Of a stretch of 54,998 nt of DNA, positions 1 to 9,442 are shown in pieces. Position numbers and translations under genes: made by a program. Positions within the stretch are counted from its first letter, which is position 1. The number at the start of each line of letters is the position of its first letter. The notes under the pieces are model-generated. The model made no database searches, was not told the origin of the DNA, and saw only the letters and a list, made by a program, of their open reading frames with translations. The stretch is from Pseudomonadota bacterium (GTDB lineage Bacteria; Pseudomonadota; Alphaproteobacteria; Rhizobiales; Beijerinckiaceae): the NCBI GenBank assembly GCA_021804825.1, contig JAJZGX010000003.1:1-54998 (forward strand), written 5' to 3'.

Positions 1-288
1 ATGGTCAATGAACAGCGTGCCCGAAGCCATGCCTGCGAAGGCACCTTGCGGCCCCAGGGTCACCGCGCGCAGATCGTGGTCATTGCCGACGCAAGCCAGC
101 ACCACATCGGCGCCCGCCGCAGCCTCGCGCGGGGTTGCTGCCACCGAGGCACCATATTGCGCCGCGAAAGCTTCGGCTTTGGCGCTGGTGCGGTTATAGA
201 CCGTGATCTCGTGCTTGCCGCGCGTGATCAGATGACGAGCCATGGGCGCGCCCATGACGCCCAGTCCCAAATAGCCAAGTTTTGCCAT
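1..288 (-). CDS. 3-hydroxyisobutyrate dehydrogenase-family NAD(P)-dependent oxidoreductase (N-terminal part, cut by window edge)
   Basis: The reverse strand reads open from an ATG at 288 to the window edge, giving 96 residues with no stop. The start is MAKLGYLGLGVMGAPMARHL, the glycine-rich dinucleotide-binding loop (GLGVMG) typical of beta-hydroxyacid dehydrogenases that oxidise 3-hydroxyisobutyrate or reduce tartronate semialdehyde/glyoxylate. An NRT motif follows the second strand of the Rossmann fold, which usually favours NADP(H). A GGGAG ribosome-binding site lies about 7 bases upstream of the ATG. The substrate cannot be told because the catalytic lysine lies beyond the window. The gene is divergent from the Mrp-like gene. 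Confidence 0.88.
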   Translation of the reverse strand, partial: MAKLGYLGLGVMGAPMARHLITRGKHEITVYNRTSAKAEAFAAQYGASVAATPREAAAGADVVLACVGNDHDLRAVTLGPQGAFAGMASGTLFIDH

Positions 289-447
289 GTCTTGATCTCC
301 CTTTTATGCATGAAACTGGCTCTCGCATGGCAACCTGGCCAAGACAAGTCATGCGCCTGCATGGCACCGCGCGGCGAACTGTGCTCTTGACCCCGCCCAG
401 CACGGACGCTTAAGCGATAAGGCTTGCTCATAGCTGGATGGTAACCC

Positions 448-1545
448 GTGCCTTCACATCAAGATATTCTCAACGCGCTCGCCGGGCTTCCCGGCCCGGA
501 CGGTCGGGCATCGCTCGGCCAGTCTGGGGCGATCACCGGCATTACCGAGCGTGATGGCAAAGTCTATGTGGCGATTTCCGTGACACCGGCCGAGGCCGCC
601 GGGTTCGAGCCGCGCCGCGCCGAAGCCGAAAAGCTGATCAAGGCGCTGCCCGGCGTCACCGGGGCGGTCGTCAGCCTGACTTCAGAGCGCCCGGCTGGCG
701 CAGGGCCTGCAAGCCCCGGCCCCAAGGCGCAGGCGGCGCGGGCAGGCGCGCCCATCCCCGGCATTGCCCGCATCATTGCCGTGGCATCGGGCAAGGGCGG
801 CGTCGGCAAATCCACCACCGCGGCCAATCTGGCGCTTGGCCTTGCTGCCAGCGGCTGGAAAGTCGGCCTGATGGACGCCGATATATATGGCCCCTCGGTG
901 CCGCGCCTGTTCGGCATATCCGGCAAGCCTGAAGTCAAGGGCCGGGTGATGGAGCCTCACCGCGCCATGGGCCTGAAAATCATGTCGATCGGCTTTCTGG
1001 TCGAAGAAGATACGCCAATGATCTGGCGCGGGCCGATGGTGATGTCGGCGATCAACCAGATGCTGCGCGAGGTCAATTGGGGTGAACTCGATTGTCTGGT
1101 GGTCGATATGCCGCCCGGCACCGGCGATGCGCAATTGACCATGGCGCAATCCGTGCCATTGGCGGGCGCGGTCATCGTCTCGACGCCGCAGGATCTGGCG
1201 CTGATCGATGCACGGCGCGGCATTGCCATGTTTCGCCGCGTCGATGTGCCGGTGCTCGGCCTGATCGAGAACATGAGCTATTTCCTGTGCCCGCATTGCG
1301 GCACGCGCTCCGACGTGTTCGCCCATGGCGGGGCCCGGCACGAAGCTTCGCGGCTCGGTGCGCCCTTCCTTGGCGAAGTGCCGCTGAATATCACCATCCG
1401 TGAAACTTCGGATTCGGGACAGCCGGTGGTCGCGAGTGCGCCGCAATCTGATTTAGCGAATATTTATAAAAAGATGGCGATGGATCTACGTGCATCGCTT
1501 GAAGGCAATGTGCCGCGTGCGGCGCCGCGAATCGTGTTTGAATGA
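448..1545 (+). CDS. apbC: Mrp/NBP35-family iron-sulfur cluster carrier ATPase
   Basis: The 365-residue product belongs to the Mrp/ApbC/NBP35 P-loop ATPases, which bind and deliver Fe-S clusters to apoproteins in the cytoplasm. Residues about 1-80 form a MIP18/DUF59-like domain. A deviant Walker A motif GKGGVGKST occupies 115-123. The CPHC motif at 281-284 supplies the bridging Fe-S cysteines. The frame opens with GTG at 448. An ATG ten bases upstream is in another frame, and GGATGG just before the GTG can act as the ribosome-binding site. Length and motif order are normal for the family. No suf or isc genes are nearby. Confidence 0.93.
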   Translation: MPSHQDILNALAGLPGPDGRASLGQSGAITGITERDGKVYVAISVTPAEAAGFEPRRAEAEKLIKALPGVTGAVVSLTSERPAGAGPASPGPKAQAARAGAPIPGIARIIAVASGKGGVGKSTTAANLALGLAASGWKVGLMDADIYGPSVPRLFGISGKPEVKGRVMEPHRAMGLKIMSIGFLVEEDTPMIWRGPMVMSAINQMLREVNWGELDCLVVDMPPGTGDAQLTMAQSVPLAGAVIVSTPQDLALIDARRGIAMFRRVDVPVLGLIENMSYFLCPHCGTRSDVFAHGGARHEASRLGAPFLGEVPLNITIRETSDSGQPVVASAPQSDLANIYKKMAMDLRASLEGNVPRAAPRIVFE

Positions 1546-1559
1546 AGCTTCAGGGACTC

Positions 1560-1597
1560 GAAACCGGCACGGCGTTTGTTGCGCTGCGGCCGGTTTC
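1560..1597 (+). terminator. Possible terminator hairpin after the Mrp-like gene
   Basis: A perfect 9-base inverted repeat, GAAACCGGC (1560-1568) and GCCGGTTTC (1589-1597), is separated by 20 bases and lies 14 bases after the stop. There is no clear T-run after it, so intrinsic termination is uncertain. Confidence 0.3.
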
Positions 1598-1637
1598 GTC
1601 CTATTAGACCTTTGACGTATATTGCTGGAACCTGCTC

Positions 1638-2738
1638 ATGACTGTGCTGCGCCGTAATGTTCTGAAATCTCTGGCGGCTGCTTCAGCAAGCCTGCCACTG
1701 GCCGCACCGGCCCTCGCGCAGAGCGCGCCCAAGGTGACCTGGAAGTTGACCTCAAGCTTCCCGAAATCGCTGGATCTGATTTATGGCGCGGCGCTCAGTC
1801 TGGCGCAAAGGGTGAACGAGGCCAGCGACGGGCAATTCGTCATCGAGGTGCATCCACCGGGCGAGATCGCTTCGGCGCTGGATGCGCTTGATGCGGTGAA
1901 AAGCGGCAAGGCTGACCTCGGCCACACGGCACTTGCCTATTATTGGGGGAAAGATCCGGCCTTTGCCTTTGGCACGGGTGTGCCATTTGGCATGAATGCG
2001 CGGCTGACCAATTCATGGTTCTATGAGGGCGGCGGCAATGAGGCCATCAATGAATTCCTTGGTGATTATGGCGTGAGCGCGCTGCCTCTGGGCAATACCG
2101 GGGCGCAAATGGGCGGATGGTTTCGCCGCGAAGTGAAAACCGCAGCTGATTTCAAAGGTCTGAAGGTGCGCAGCGGCGGCTTCACCGGTACGCTTTTCAA
2201 GGCGATGGGGGCGGTTCCCGATGCCACGCCCATGGCGGCAATGCCGGCCGCGCTCAAGAGCGGCGCGCTCGATGCGGTGGAATTTGTTTCGCCCTATGAT
2301 GACGAGAAATTGTCGATCGCCAAGCTCGCGCCCTATTATTATTATCCCGGCTGGTGGCAGGGGTCTTCGGCGCAGCATCTCGTGGTCAATCTGGCGCAAT
2401 GGAATGCGCTTCCCAAGGCCTATCGCGCGCTGCTGCGTGCGGCCGCGGCGGAGGTCAACGGCCAGGTTCTCGCGCTCTATGATGCGCGCAATCCTGCCGC
2501 CTTGCGCCGTCTCGTGGCCAGCGGCAGCAATTTGCAAGGCTTTTCAGCCGATATTACCGAGGCGGCCTACAAGGCGGCGCAGGAAATTTACACCGAAGCT
2601 TCGAAAAGCAACGCGAAATTCCGCAAGCTGCATGAAAATTATACGGCGTTCCGCAATGACGGCTACCTGTGGTGGCAGGTCTGCGAATATACCTATGATA
2701 ATTTCATCATTCGTCAGCGCGCCCGCGAGGCCATCTGA
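1638..2738 (+). CDS. TRAP transporter substrate-binding protein, DctP/TakP family
   Basis: A 366-residue periplasmic solute-receptor of the TRAP family, which captures organic anions for a DctQ-DctM membrane pair. The N-terminus has a twin-arginine type signal (RRNVLK at 5-10, cleavage likely after ALA at 27), so export through Tat is probable. The mature part begins with a WKLTSSFPKSLDLIYGAA segment and later has YYYYPGWWQGSS, closest in my judgement to the alpha-keto-acid binding TakP group. No DctQ or DctM gene follows. The next genes are ycjX and ycjF, so the membrane partner must be elsewhere. The ligand is not determined from sequence. Confidence 0.9.
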   Translation: MTVLRRNVLKSLAAASASLPLAAPALAQSAPKVTWKLTSSFPKSLDLIYGAALSLAQRVNEASDGQFVIEVHPPGEIASALDALDAVKSGKADLGHTALAYYWGKDPAFAFGTGVPFGMNARLTNSWFYEGGGNEAINEFLGDYGVSALPLGNTGAQMGGWFRREVKTAADFKGLKVRSGGFTGTLFKAMGAVPDATPMAAMPAALKSGALDAVEFVSPYDDEKLSIAKLAPYYYYPGWWQGSSAQHLVVNLAQWNALPKAYRALLRAAAAEVNGQVLALYDARNPAALRRLVASGSNLQGFSADITEAAYKAAQEIYTEASKSNAKFRKLHENYTAFRNDGYLWWQVCEYTYDNFIIRQRAREAI

Positions 2739-2800
2739 GCTTTGGCTTTGGCGTCTTGACCAAGGCTGAAATATCGGCACATGGCTAGAGCGGTGTCCAT

Positions 2801-4279
2801 GTGAGGTTGCGGGGCAGGGCCTTGACGTTTTTTTCGGATTTGGCGCTGGAAGCGCAGATCATGGCGCGCAGCCTCGCCGATCAGGTGAGCGGACGCGGGT
2901 TGCGGCTGGGCGTTACCGGCCTGTCGCGTGCGGGAAAAACCGTGTTCATCACCGCGTTGGTGGAAAACCTGGTGCGCCAGGCGCGCCTGCCGGTGTTGCG
3001 GGTCGCTGCCGAGGGCCGGTTGATCGACGCGACGCTGCAAGCCCAGCCCGATGATACCGTGCCGCGCTTTGCCATTGAGGATCATCAGGCAGCCTTGGTC
3101 GGGCCGGAGCGGCACTGGCCGCAATCGACAAGGCGGATTTCGGAATTGCGCCTGACCCTGACTTATCAAAGCGCCGTGAAATGGGGCAGCGGTCCGTCGC
3201 ATCTGACCATCGACATCATTGATTATCCCGGTGAATGGCTGCTCGACCTGCCGCTGCTGAACAAGAGCTACCGGCAATGGTCGCGCGAGACCTGGGCCGC
3301 AGCGCTGGCGGGCAACCGCCAGAATCTGGCTGGTGACTGGCGGCAATTCACCGCAAGCCTCGATTGCAGCGCCGATGCCGATGAGGCCGTGGCCCGGCGA
3401 GCCGCTGAGCTTTTCACCAGCTATCTGCGCGCGGCCCGCAGCGATGATTATGCGCTTTCGACCCTGCCGCCTGGGCGGTTCCTGCTGCCGGGGGATCTTG
3501 AAGGGTCACCGGCACTGACCTTTGCGCCGCTTGCGCTCGGGGACGACGAGATCAGGCCGGGTTCCCTGGCCGCGATGATGCAGCGACGCTATGAGTCCTA
3601 CTGCCAGTTGATCGTCAAACCGTTCTTTCGTGATCATTTTGCCAGGCTCGACCGCCAGATCGTGCTTGTGGATGCTTTGGCGGCGCTGAATTCCGGCCCG
3701 GCAGCGATGCGCGACCTCGAAACCGCGCTGGTGGATATTCTCGCTGCCTTTCGGGCCGGGCGTTCGGGCATGCTGGCGACGCTGCTGCGCCCGCGCATCG
3801 ACAAGATCTTGTTTGCGGCGACCAAAGCCGACCATCTGCACCATACCAGCCACGACCGTCTGGAGGCGATTCTGCGCTTGACCACCGAGCGCGCGATCCG
3901 CCGGGTCGAGGGGCTTGGCGCGGAAGTTGAGGTGATTGCGCTGGCAGCCGTGCGCGCCACCCGCGAGGCCAATGTGCGCGATGGCAGAAGCCCGGCCATG
4001 GCGGCCGTGATCGGTACGCCGCTGAAGGGCGAAATCATTGATGGCGAGGTTTTTGACGGCACCAGCGAGGCCGCCATCTATCCCGGCGACCTGCCGCTTG
4101 ACCCCGCTGAGGTGTTTCAGGGCGATGATTTGGCACGCCCCGCCCATGATGCGCCATTCCGGTTCGTGCGGTTCCGGCCGCCGTCGATGGCGCCGGGGCG
4201 CGATGGGCGGCCCGAGGTCGCCCCGCACATCCGGCTGGATCGGGCTTTGGAATTTTTGATCGGAGACCGGCTGCAATGA
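2801..4279 (+). CDS. ycjX: YcjX family P-loop GTPase-like protein (DUF463)
   Basis: A 492-residue YcjX-family protein, a predicted nucleotide-binding protein linked in enterobacteria to envelope and phage-shock stress. Walker A GLSRAGKT lies at 40-47, inside the family-typical LGVTGLSRAGKTVFI block, and a DIIDYPGEW segment (about 145-153) resembles a switch region. The GTG at 2801 is the most upstream start. A TTG at 2822, preceded by GGGGCAGGG and giving MTFFSDLALEAQ, fits homologue N-termini and may be the real start. The gene overlaps ycjF by four bases (ATGA at 4276-4279), so the two are translationally coupled. The molecular role remains unknown. Confidence 0.88.
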   Translation: MRLRGRALTFFSDLALEAQIMARSLADQVSGRGLRLGVTGLSRAGKTVFITALVENLVRQARLPVLRVAAEGRLIDATLQAQPDDTVPRFAIEDHQAALVGPERHWPQSTRRISELRLTLTYQSAVKWGSGPSHLTIDIIDYPGEWLLDLPLLNKSYRQWSRETWAAALAGNRQNLAGDWRQFTASLDCSADADEAVARRAAELFTSYLRAARSDDYALSTLPPGRFLLPGDLEGSPALTFAPLALGDDEIRPGSLAAMMQRRYESYCQLIVKPFFRDHFARLDRQIVLVDALAALNSGPAAMRDLETALVDILAAFRAGRSGMLATLLRPRIDKILFAATKADHLHHTSHDRLEAILRLTTERAIRRVEGLGAEVEVIALAAVRATREANVRDGRSPAMAAVIGTPLKGEIIDGEVFDGTSEAAIYPGDLPLDPAEVFQGDDLARPAHDAPFRFVRFRPPSMAPGRDGRPEVAPHIRLDRALEFLIGDRLQ

Positions 4280-5355
4280 GCGCTGCTTCGCCACAAGTGC
4301 CCAACCGTCCGCGGGCTTTTCGGCTGGAGGCGGCGGCGCCATCAAGCGAAGCCGTGCAAGCTGCGCCACCTGTGGCGGGGGCGGTGATGATCGAGCCGCA
4401 AGCCCATGATTTTGCTGCTGAGGCCATGATGCCAGCTTCGCCCGAAGCGTTGGTTGAGCAGGCGCAGCGGGCGGGCTTTGGCTGGCGCTGGCCACACTGG
4501 GGCGGGGTGCTGGGCTCGGCACTGGGCGGGCTGGTGTCGCTGGCGCTGGGCGTGTGGATCACGCATCAGATCGAGGCCTTGCTTGTCAGTTCGGTGTGGC
4601 TCGCCGACGTGGCGCTCATCTTGCTGGGCGTGGCAGCGCTCGCCGGATTGGTGCTGGGGGGCCGGGAAGTGCTGGCGATCCGCCGCCAGCGCGCCATTGC
4701 CGCGCTGCATGCTCATCTGGCGCAAGCCCGCAGCAAGGATGATTCCGAACGGGCGCGGCGGTTGGTGCGCGAGCTTGTGGCGCTTTACAGCGGCGATGCT
4801 GCCAGTGCCAGAGCGCGTGCGGAAATCACCCGCATGAGCGAGGAAATCATCGACGGGCGCGATCTCATCGACGCGACCGAGCGCCTGCTGATGCTGCCGC
4901 TCGATGCGGTCGCGCGCGGCCTCGTGGCACAGGCGGCGCGGCGCGTGAGCATGGTCACCGCGCTCAGCCCGCGAGCACTGTTCGACGTGGTGTTCGCAGC
5001 CGGGCAGATGGTGTGGTTATTGCGCAAGATCAGCACGCTTTATGGCGGCAGGCCCGGCTGGTTCGGGTTTCTCAGGGTGCTGCGGGCGGTCACCACGCAT
5101 CTGGTGATCACCGGCACCATGGCCTTGGGCGACAGCATTTTGCAACAGCTGGTTGGCCACGGCATTGCCGCGAAGCTTTCGGCCAAACTCGGCGAGGGCG
5201 TGCTCAATGGCCTCCTGACCGCGCGGGTTGGCATTGCTGCCCTGCAGGTGTGCCGCCCCATGCCTTTTGCCCTGGCCCCGGCGCCGGGTTTGAAAGAGGT
5301 GGTGCCGGGCCTGTTCGCTGGAAAAATCAGCACGCCGCCCGAAGCCGAGGGGTGA
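4276..5355 (+). CDS. ycjF: YcjF family membrane protein (DUF697/TIGR01620)
   Basis: A 359-residue inner-membrane protein always paired with YcjX. Residues 1-70 are an Ala/Pro-rich cytoplasmic tail. Two membrane helices are visible at about 76-98 and 107-128, followed by a charged helical region and a C-terminal hydrophobic domain (about 205-330) matching DUF697. The start ATG overlaps the ycjX stop, so the pair is one operon. A membrane-anchoring or partner role for YcjX is inferred from conserved pairing; no enzymatic motif is seen. It converges on alaS, whose stop lies 57 bases away. Confidence 0.88.
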   Translation: MSAASPQVPNRPRAFRLEAAAPSSEAVQAAPPVAGAVMIEPQAHDFAAEAMMPASPEALVEQAQRAGFGWRWPHWGGVLGSALGGLVSLALGVWITHQIEALLVSSVWLADVALILLGVAALAGLVLGGREVLAIRRQRAIAALHAHLAQARSKDDSERARRLVRELVALYSGDAASARARAEITRMSEEIIDGRDLIDATERLLMLPLDAVARGLVAQAARRVSMVTALSPRALFDVVFAAGQMVWLLRKISTLYGGRPGWFGFLRVLRAVTTHLVITGTMALGDSILQQLVGHGIAAKLSAKLGEGVLNGLLTARVGIAALQVCRPMPFALAPAPGLKEVVPGLFAGKISTPPEAEG

Positions 5356-5412
5356 TGGGCGCGCTTCATGGGCGCGGCGATGATCGGGTTGATCATCGCC
5401 CGATGTGGCATA

Positions 5413-8100
5413 TCAGCCGACCGGCGCGGGGGCTTTGAGTGCGCCCGCAATGGCCTCCAGCGCCGCGGCCGCCTTGGCACCATCCGGCCCGCCGGCCTGC
5501 GCGAGGCCGGGCTTACCGCCGCCGCCCCGCCCCCCCAGGGCCTCGGCACCGATGCGCACCAGATCAACCGCATTATTGGCAGCAAGCAGATCATTCGACA
5601 CGGCGATGATCAGGCTCGCCTTGTCGTCGGCGCTGCGGGCGATGATCGCCACCACGCCCGAACCCAGCTTGTCGCGCGAGGTTTCGGCAATGGGTTTCAG
5701 GTCTTTGGGCTCGATATCGCGCACTTCGAGGCCGAGAAAATTCACGCCATTGACGATGCGGGCGCTGGGTGCCGCCCCGCTGCCACCGCCGCCCATGGCC
5801 AGCTTCTTTTTGGCCTCGGTCAAGTCGCGCTCAAGCTTGCGGCGATCCTCGATCAGGCTGGCGAGGCGGGTATCGGCGTCCTCGGTGCTGGATTTGAGCA
5901 ATTGCGCGATGGTGCGCAGACGCCGCGCTTCATCGTTGAGGTGGCTGCGTGCGGCTTCGCCGGTTTTGGCTTCAAGGCGGCGCACGCCCGAGGCTACCGC
6001 GCCCTCTGACAGGATCGACACGAGGCCGATGTCGCCGGTGCGGCGCGCGTGGGTGCCCCCGCAAAGCTCAACCGACCAGCCAGCGGCCAGCGCGCCTGAC
6101 GGGGTTGCCTCACCTCGCGGCTCGCCCATGGCGACAACGCGCACCTCATCGCCATATTTTTCCCCGAACAAGGCCCGCGCTCCAGAGGCGATGGCCTCAT
6201 CGACGGCCATCAGCCGGGTGGTGATCTCGCTGTTTTGCTGGATGATGGCGTTGGCGCGGGCCTCGACCTCAGCCAGTTCCTCGGCCGACACGGGTTTGGG
6301 ATGGGCGAAATCGAAGCGCAGGCGATCGGGCGCCACGAGCGAGCCCTTCTGGGCAATGTGATCGCCGAGCACCTGACGCAAAGCCTCGTGCAGCAAGTGC
6401 GTCGCCGAGTGATTGGCGCGAATCTGGCTGCGACGCTGATGATCGACAGTGAGATCGAGGGCATCGCCCACGGCCAGACGCCCCTTGGTCATCTCGACAT
6501 CATGAACTAGCAAGCTGCCGGCGCGCCTGTGCGTGGTGGTGATATTTGCCGCCGCCTTGTCGTTGCCAAGGTTGCCGCTATCACCCACCTGACCACCCGC
6601 TTCGCCATAAAACGGCGTCTGGTTGACAATCATCTGGCCGCGTTCGCCGCTTTCGAGCGCCGCGACTTCCTTGCCATCACGGATCAGCGCCGTCACCACA
6701 GCGCTGGCCTTTTCCGTGGCATAGCCCAGAAATTCGCTGGCACCCAGCCGATCACGCAAGGCAAACCACAGCGAAGCCTCGGCGCTTTCACCCGAGCCCG
6801 ACCAGTTCTTGCGCGCCTCGCGGCGCTGATGCTCCATGCTTGCATCAAAGCCGGCTTGATCGATGCCAATGCCGCGCTGGCGCAAGGCTTCCTGAGTGAG
6901 ATCAAGCGGGAAGCCGTAGGTGTCATAAAGTTTGAAGGCGGTGGCACCGGCAAGGCTCTGGCCGGCCTTGAGGTCTCTGGTTTCATCTTCCAGAATTGCC
7001 AGACCGCGCACCAGCGTGGTGCGGAAGCGGGTTTCTTCCAGACGCAACGTCTCGACGATCAGGGCGCTGGCGCGAACGAGTTCGGGATAGGCCTCCCCCA
7101 TTTCGTGGCGCAAGGTCGGGAACAGCCGCCACATCAGCGGTTCTGCTGCGCCCAGCAGTTGCACATGGCGCATGGCACGGCGCATGATCCGGCGCAGCAC
7201 ATAGCCGCGGCCCTCGTTGGAGGGCAGCACGCCATCGGCCACCAGAAAGGCCGAGGCCCGCAAATGATCGGCAATGATGCGATGGCTGGCACCCTGCGGC
7301 CCGGCGGGATCGACCCCGGTTGCCTCCGCCACCGCGCCGATCAGATGCTGGAACAGGTCGATGTCGTAATTCGAGGACACGCCCTGAAGCAGGGCAGCCA
7401 TGCGCTCCAGCCCCAAGCCGGTATCGATGGAGGGATGGGGCAGGGCAGCGCGCTGGCCGGGGCCGGATTGCTCGAACTGCATGAACACCAGATTCCAGAA
7501 TTCCAGAAACCGATCGCCATCCTCATCGGCGCTGCCGGGCGGGCCGCCCTGCAATTTGTCGCCCTGATCGAAGAAAATCTCGGAGCAAGGCCCGCAAGGC
7601 CCGGTATCGCCCATCGACCAGAAATTATCGGCGGTCGGAATGCGGATGATGCGGCTCTCCGGCAGGCCGGCAATCTTGCGCCAGAGATTGTAGGCCTCGT
7701 CATCATCATGATAGACCGTGACCAGCAGACGATCGCGGGTGAGCCCGAATTCACGGGTCGTCAGCGTCCATGCCAGTTCGATGGCGCGCTCCTTGAAATA
7801 GTCGCCGAACGAAAAATTGCCCAGCATTTCAAAGAAAGTATGATGACGTGCGGTATAACCGACATTGTCGAGATCATTGTGCTTGCCGCCGGCACGCACT
7901 ACCTTCTGGGCGGTCGTGGCGCGAATGTAGGGGCGTTTTTCCTTGCCGGTGAAAACGTCCTTGAATTGCACCATGCCGGCATTGGTGAACATCAGCGTCG
8001 GATCATTGCGCGGCACGAGCGGCGATGATGCAACCCGCTCATGGCCATTCCTGGCAAAGAATTCGAGAAACTGCGAACGAATGGCGTTAACGCTGGCCAT
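5413..8100 (-). CDS. alaS: Alanine--tRNA ligase
   Basis: An 895-residue class II aminoacyl-tRNA synthetase that charges tRNA-Ala. The N-terminal catalytic domain shows [18 protein letters not shown]. The editing domain carries HSATHLLH and the CGGTH zinc/editing motif. A glycine-rich linker leads to the C-terminal Ala domain that ends the protein. The open frame continues 21 codons upstream, but [15 protein letters not shown] at 8100 matches the family start and has AGGTGAG about 9 bases upstream, so the longer form is rejected. It follows recA on the same strand with a 116-base gap, a gene order common in alphaproteobacteria. Confidence 0.98.
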   Translation of the reverse strand: MASVNAIRSQFLEFFARNGHERVASSPLVPRNDPTLMFTNAGMVQFKDVFTGKEKRPYIRATTAQKVVRAGGKHNDLDNVGYTARHHTFFEMLGNFSFGDYFKERAIELAWTLTTREFGLTRDRLLVTVYHDDDEAYNLWRKIAGLPESRIIRIPTADNFWSMGDTGPCGPCSEIFFDQGDKLQGGPPGSADEDGDRFLEFWNLVFMQFEQSGPGQRAALPHPSIDTGLGLERMAALLQGVSSNYDIDLFQHLIGAVAEATGVDPAGPQGASHRIIADHLRASAFLVADGVLPSNEGRGYVLRRIMRRAMRHVQLLGAAEPLMWRLFPTLRHEMGEAYPELVRASALIVETLRLEETRFRTTLVRGLAILEDETRDLKAGQSLAGATAFKLYDTYGFPLDLTQEALRQRGIGIDQAGFDASMEHQRREARKNWSGSGESAEASLWFALRDRLGASEFLGYATEKASAVVTALIRDGKEVAALESGERGQMIVNQTPFYGEAGGQVGDSGNLGNDKAAANITTTHRRAGSLLVHDVEMTKGRLAVGDALDLTVDHQRRSQIRANHSATHLLHEALRQVLGDHIAQKGSLVAPDRLRFDFAHPKPVSAEELAEVEARANAIIQQNSEITTRLMAVDEAIASGARALFGEKYGDEVRVVAMGEPRGEATPSGALAAGWSVELCGGTHARRTGDIGLVSILSEGAVASGVRRLEAKTGEAARSHLNDEARRLRTIAQLLKSSTEDADTRLASLIEDRRKLERDLTEAKKKLAMGGGGSGAAPSARIVNGVNFLGLEVRDIEPKDLKPIAETSRDKLGSGVVAIIARSADDKASLIIAVSNDLLAANNAVDLVRIGAEALGGRGGGGKPGLAQAGGPDGAKAAAALEAIAGALKAPAPVG

Positions 8101-8216
8101 GCTGAAGCTCACCTGAACACTGGGCTGAAGGGCAATCGCGGGGTGGCAGAATTGCCAACCCACTGTCCAGCCAAGCGTCTTCTAGCTAGTGGCGTTGGTG
8201 CTGTCGAGGCCCCGCG

Positions 8217-9308
<1,092 letters not shown>

Positions 9309-9385
9309 CGGCGTTGTGTCCTTCTTGCACGGGCGGGCTGCGGCTGCAACATGAAGCAATGTATCATGTTTGTTCACGCACGCAA

Positions 9386-9400
9386 GTTCGTTTTATGTTC
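9386..9400 (-). promoter_or_regulatory. LexA (SOS) box upstream of recA
   Basis: GTTCGTTTTATGTTC is an exact GTTC-N7-GTTC direct repeat, the known alphaproteobacterial LexA operator. It lies 78 bases upstream of the recA ATG (GAAC-N7-GAAC on the coding strand). Operator function is inferred from the consensus and its position. Confidence 0.82.
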
Positions 9401-9418
9401 TTCTTGCCACACTTTAGT

Positions 9419-9442
9419 ATGAGGCGAGTCTGGCCGCCTCAT
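9419..9442 (-). terminator. Hairpin at the cckA stop codon
   Basis: A perfect 8-base inverted repeat, ATGAGGCG (9419-9426) and CGCCTCAT (9435-9442), overlaps the cckA stop codon at 9439-9441. It lies between cckA and the recA promoter and could limit read-through, but no T-run follows on the minus strand. Confidence 0.4.

Noticed and set aside
6529-8028. A 499-codon open frame on the plus strand opposite alaS
   Set aside because: It is an antisense shadow of the intact alaS gene in GC-rich DNA; its translation has no domain-like features and alaS motifs on the other strand are complete.
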